Shown: positions 6,007 to 6,551 of the stretch, piece after piece
Numbering within the stretch: position 1 is the first letter of the stretch
How the letters are laid out: every line of letters starts with the position of its first letter
From: Campylobacterales bacterium
GTDB taxonomy: Bacteria > Campylobacterota > Campylobacteria > Campylobacterales > JACAEZ01
Assembly: GCA_013388565.1 (NCBI GenBank)
Contig: JACAEZ010000182.1
Span: 1-6,551 of the forward strand
Direction of reading: 5' to 3'
DNA: 6,551 nt
The notes under the pieces: generated by a model
Seen by the model: only the letters and a program-made list of their open reading frames with translations
The model's database searches: none
What the model was told of the DNA's origin: nothing
Translations under genes and position numbers: made by a program

Positions 6007-6551
6007 ATGATAGTTGGACTTGAAGGAAAAATAGTAAAAAAAGAGTTAACACATATACATTTAAATGTAGGTGGTGTAATTTATCAAGTTTTTGTATCTA
6101 TAAATTGCTCTTCAAATATAAATAAAGAAAATATATTTATCCATACAACTCATATTATAAGAGAAGATTCTCAAAATTTATATGGATTTTTAGATATTAA
6201 TGAACAAAAAATGTTTGATACTTTGATAAAAATAAATGGTATAGGTGCAAAAGTTGCATTAGCTATTTGTTCAACATATACACCGTCCACATTTTCAAAA
6301 ATAGTAGAGACAAATGATATAACAGCACTTAAAAGAGTTCCTGGAATTGGTCCAAAAAGTGCTGGAAGAATAATGGTTGAGTTAAGCGGTTTTGCTATAG
6401 ATTTAAGCACCGCACAAAAAGAGAACCCTGTCATGCAAGAGGCATTTTTAGCACTTGAATCACTTGGATTTAAGAGTGATATAATAAATAAAGTATTGAC
6501 TCAATGTGTCTCTTCTACAACATCTGATGTTGTAAAAGAGGCATTGAAGAA
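6007..6551 (+). CDS. ruvA: Holliday junction branch migration protein RuvA (3' end outside window)
   Basis: The open frame begins [13 protein letters not shown] and runs 181 codons to the edge without a stop. RuvA is usually about 185-205 residues, so only a few codons should be missing. RuvA binds four-way junctions as a tetramer or octamer and loads the RuvB motor in recombinational repair. Seen: an N-terminal OB-fold (about 1-63), with [10 protein letters not shown] and [10 protein letters not shown] as in other RuvA proteins; two helix-hairpin-helix motifs, INGIGAK (76-82) and [11 protein letters not shown] (111-121), which grip DNA; and, after a linker, the C-terminal domain (about 140 on, including [11 protein letters not shown]) that binds RuvB. 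It starts 3 bp after the upstream stop and so shares its transcript. No promoter of its own is evident. Confidence 0.97.
   Translation, partial: MIVGLEGKIVKKELTHIHLNVGGVIYQVFVSINCSSNINKENIFIHTTHIIREDSQNLYGFLDINEQKMFDTLIKINGIGAKVALAICSTYTPSTFSKIVETNDITALKRVPGIGPKSAGRIMVELSGFAIDLSTAQKENPVMQEAFLALESLGFKSDIINKVLTQCVSSTTSDVVKEALK

Noticed and set aside
6171..6434. Leftward frame of 87 codons
   Set aside because: It is antisense to the helix-hairpin-helix region of ruvA and has no supporting features.

Overview
The window looks like a piece of the chromosome of a low-GC Campylobacterota (epsilonproteobacterial) organism, for example of the Arcobacter, Sulfurimonas or Campylobacter type. Three things point there: very A+T-rich DNA with heavy AAA/ATA/TTA/AGA codon use; a two-protein Aer-like energy-taxis pair of the CetA/CetB kind; and a ruvA - FapA-family - murJ - cysS block that I recall as similarly grouped in Campylobacter. 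The phylum call is fairly firm. The genus cannot be settled from this sequence.

Layout. Four leftward genes fill the left and centre, reading right to left: murJ (lipid II flippase), cysS (cysteinyl-tRNA synthetase), a single-PAS-domain protein (CetB-like), and the N-terminal 190 residues of a membrane chemotaxis transducer (CetA-like) that runs off the left edge. murJ and cysS overlap by 14 bp and are probably translationally coupled; the PAS and transducer genes overlap by 26 bp. A 66-bp gap separates cysS from the PAS gene and has a possible promoter and a strong ribosome binding site. The transducer gene is easy to miss because its end lies outside the window.

Right of a short divergent intergenic region (about 3907-4080) are two rightward genes: a 640-residue FapA-family (DUF342) protein and, 3 bp later, ruvA, cut by the right edge after 181 codons. 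The intergenic region is the most interesting part. It has a very good match to the Campylobacter sigma-54 promoter pattern (GGAA-N6-TTGCTT) facing the FapA gene, a perfect TATAAT facing murJ, and an unlisted 27-residue hydrophobic ORF with its own ribosome binding site ending 8 bp before murJ.

Functionally the window mixes housekeeping (peptidoglycan precursor export, tRNA charging, Holliday-junction processing) with motility: energy-taxis sensing on the left, and a FapA-family gene that may belong to the RpoN flagellar regulon on the right. I see no mobile element, CRISPR array, tRNA, rRNA or riboswitch, and no clear GC-rich terminator hairpin. No gap without a gene exceeds 300 bases. Nothing here amounts to a wholly new system; the leads are the small ORF, the facing promoters and the split sensor.
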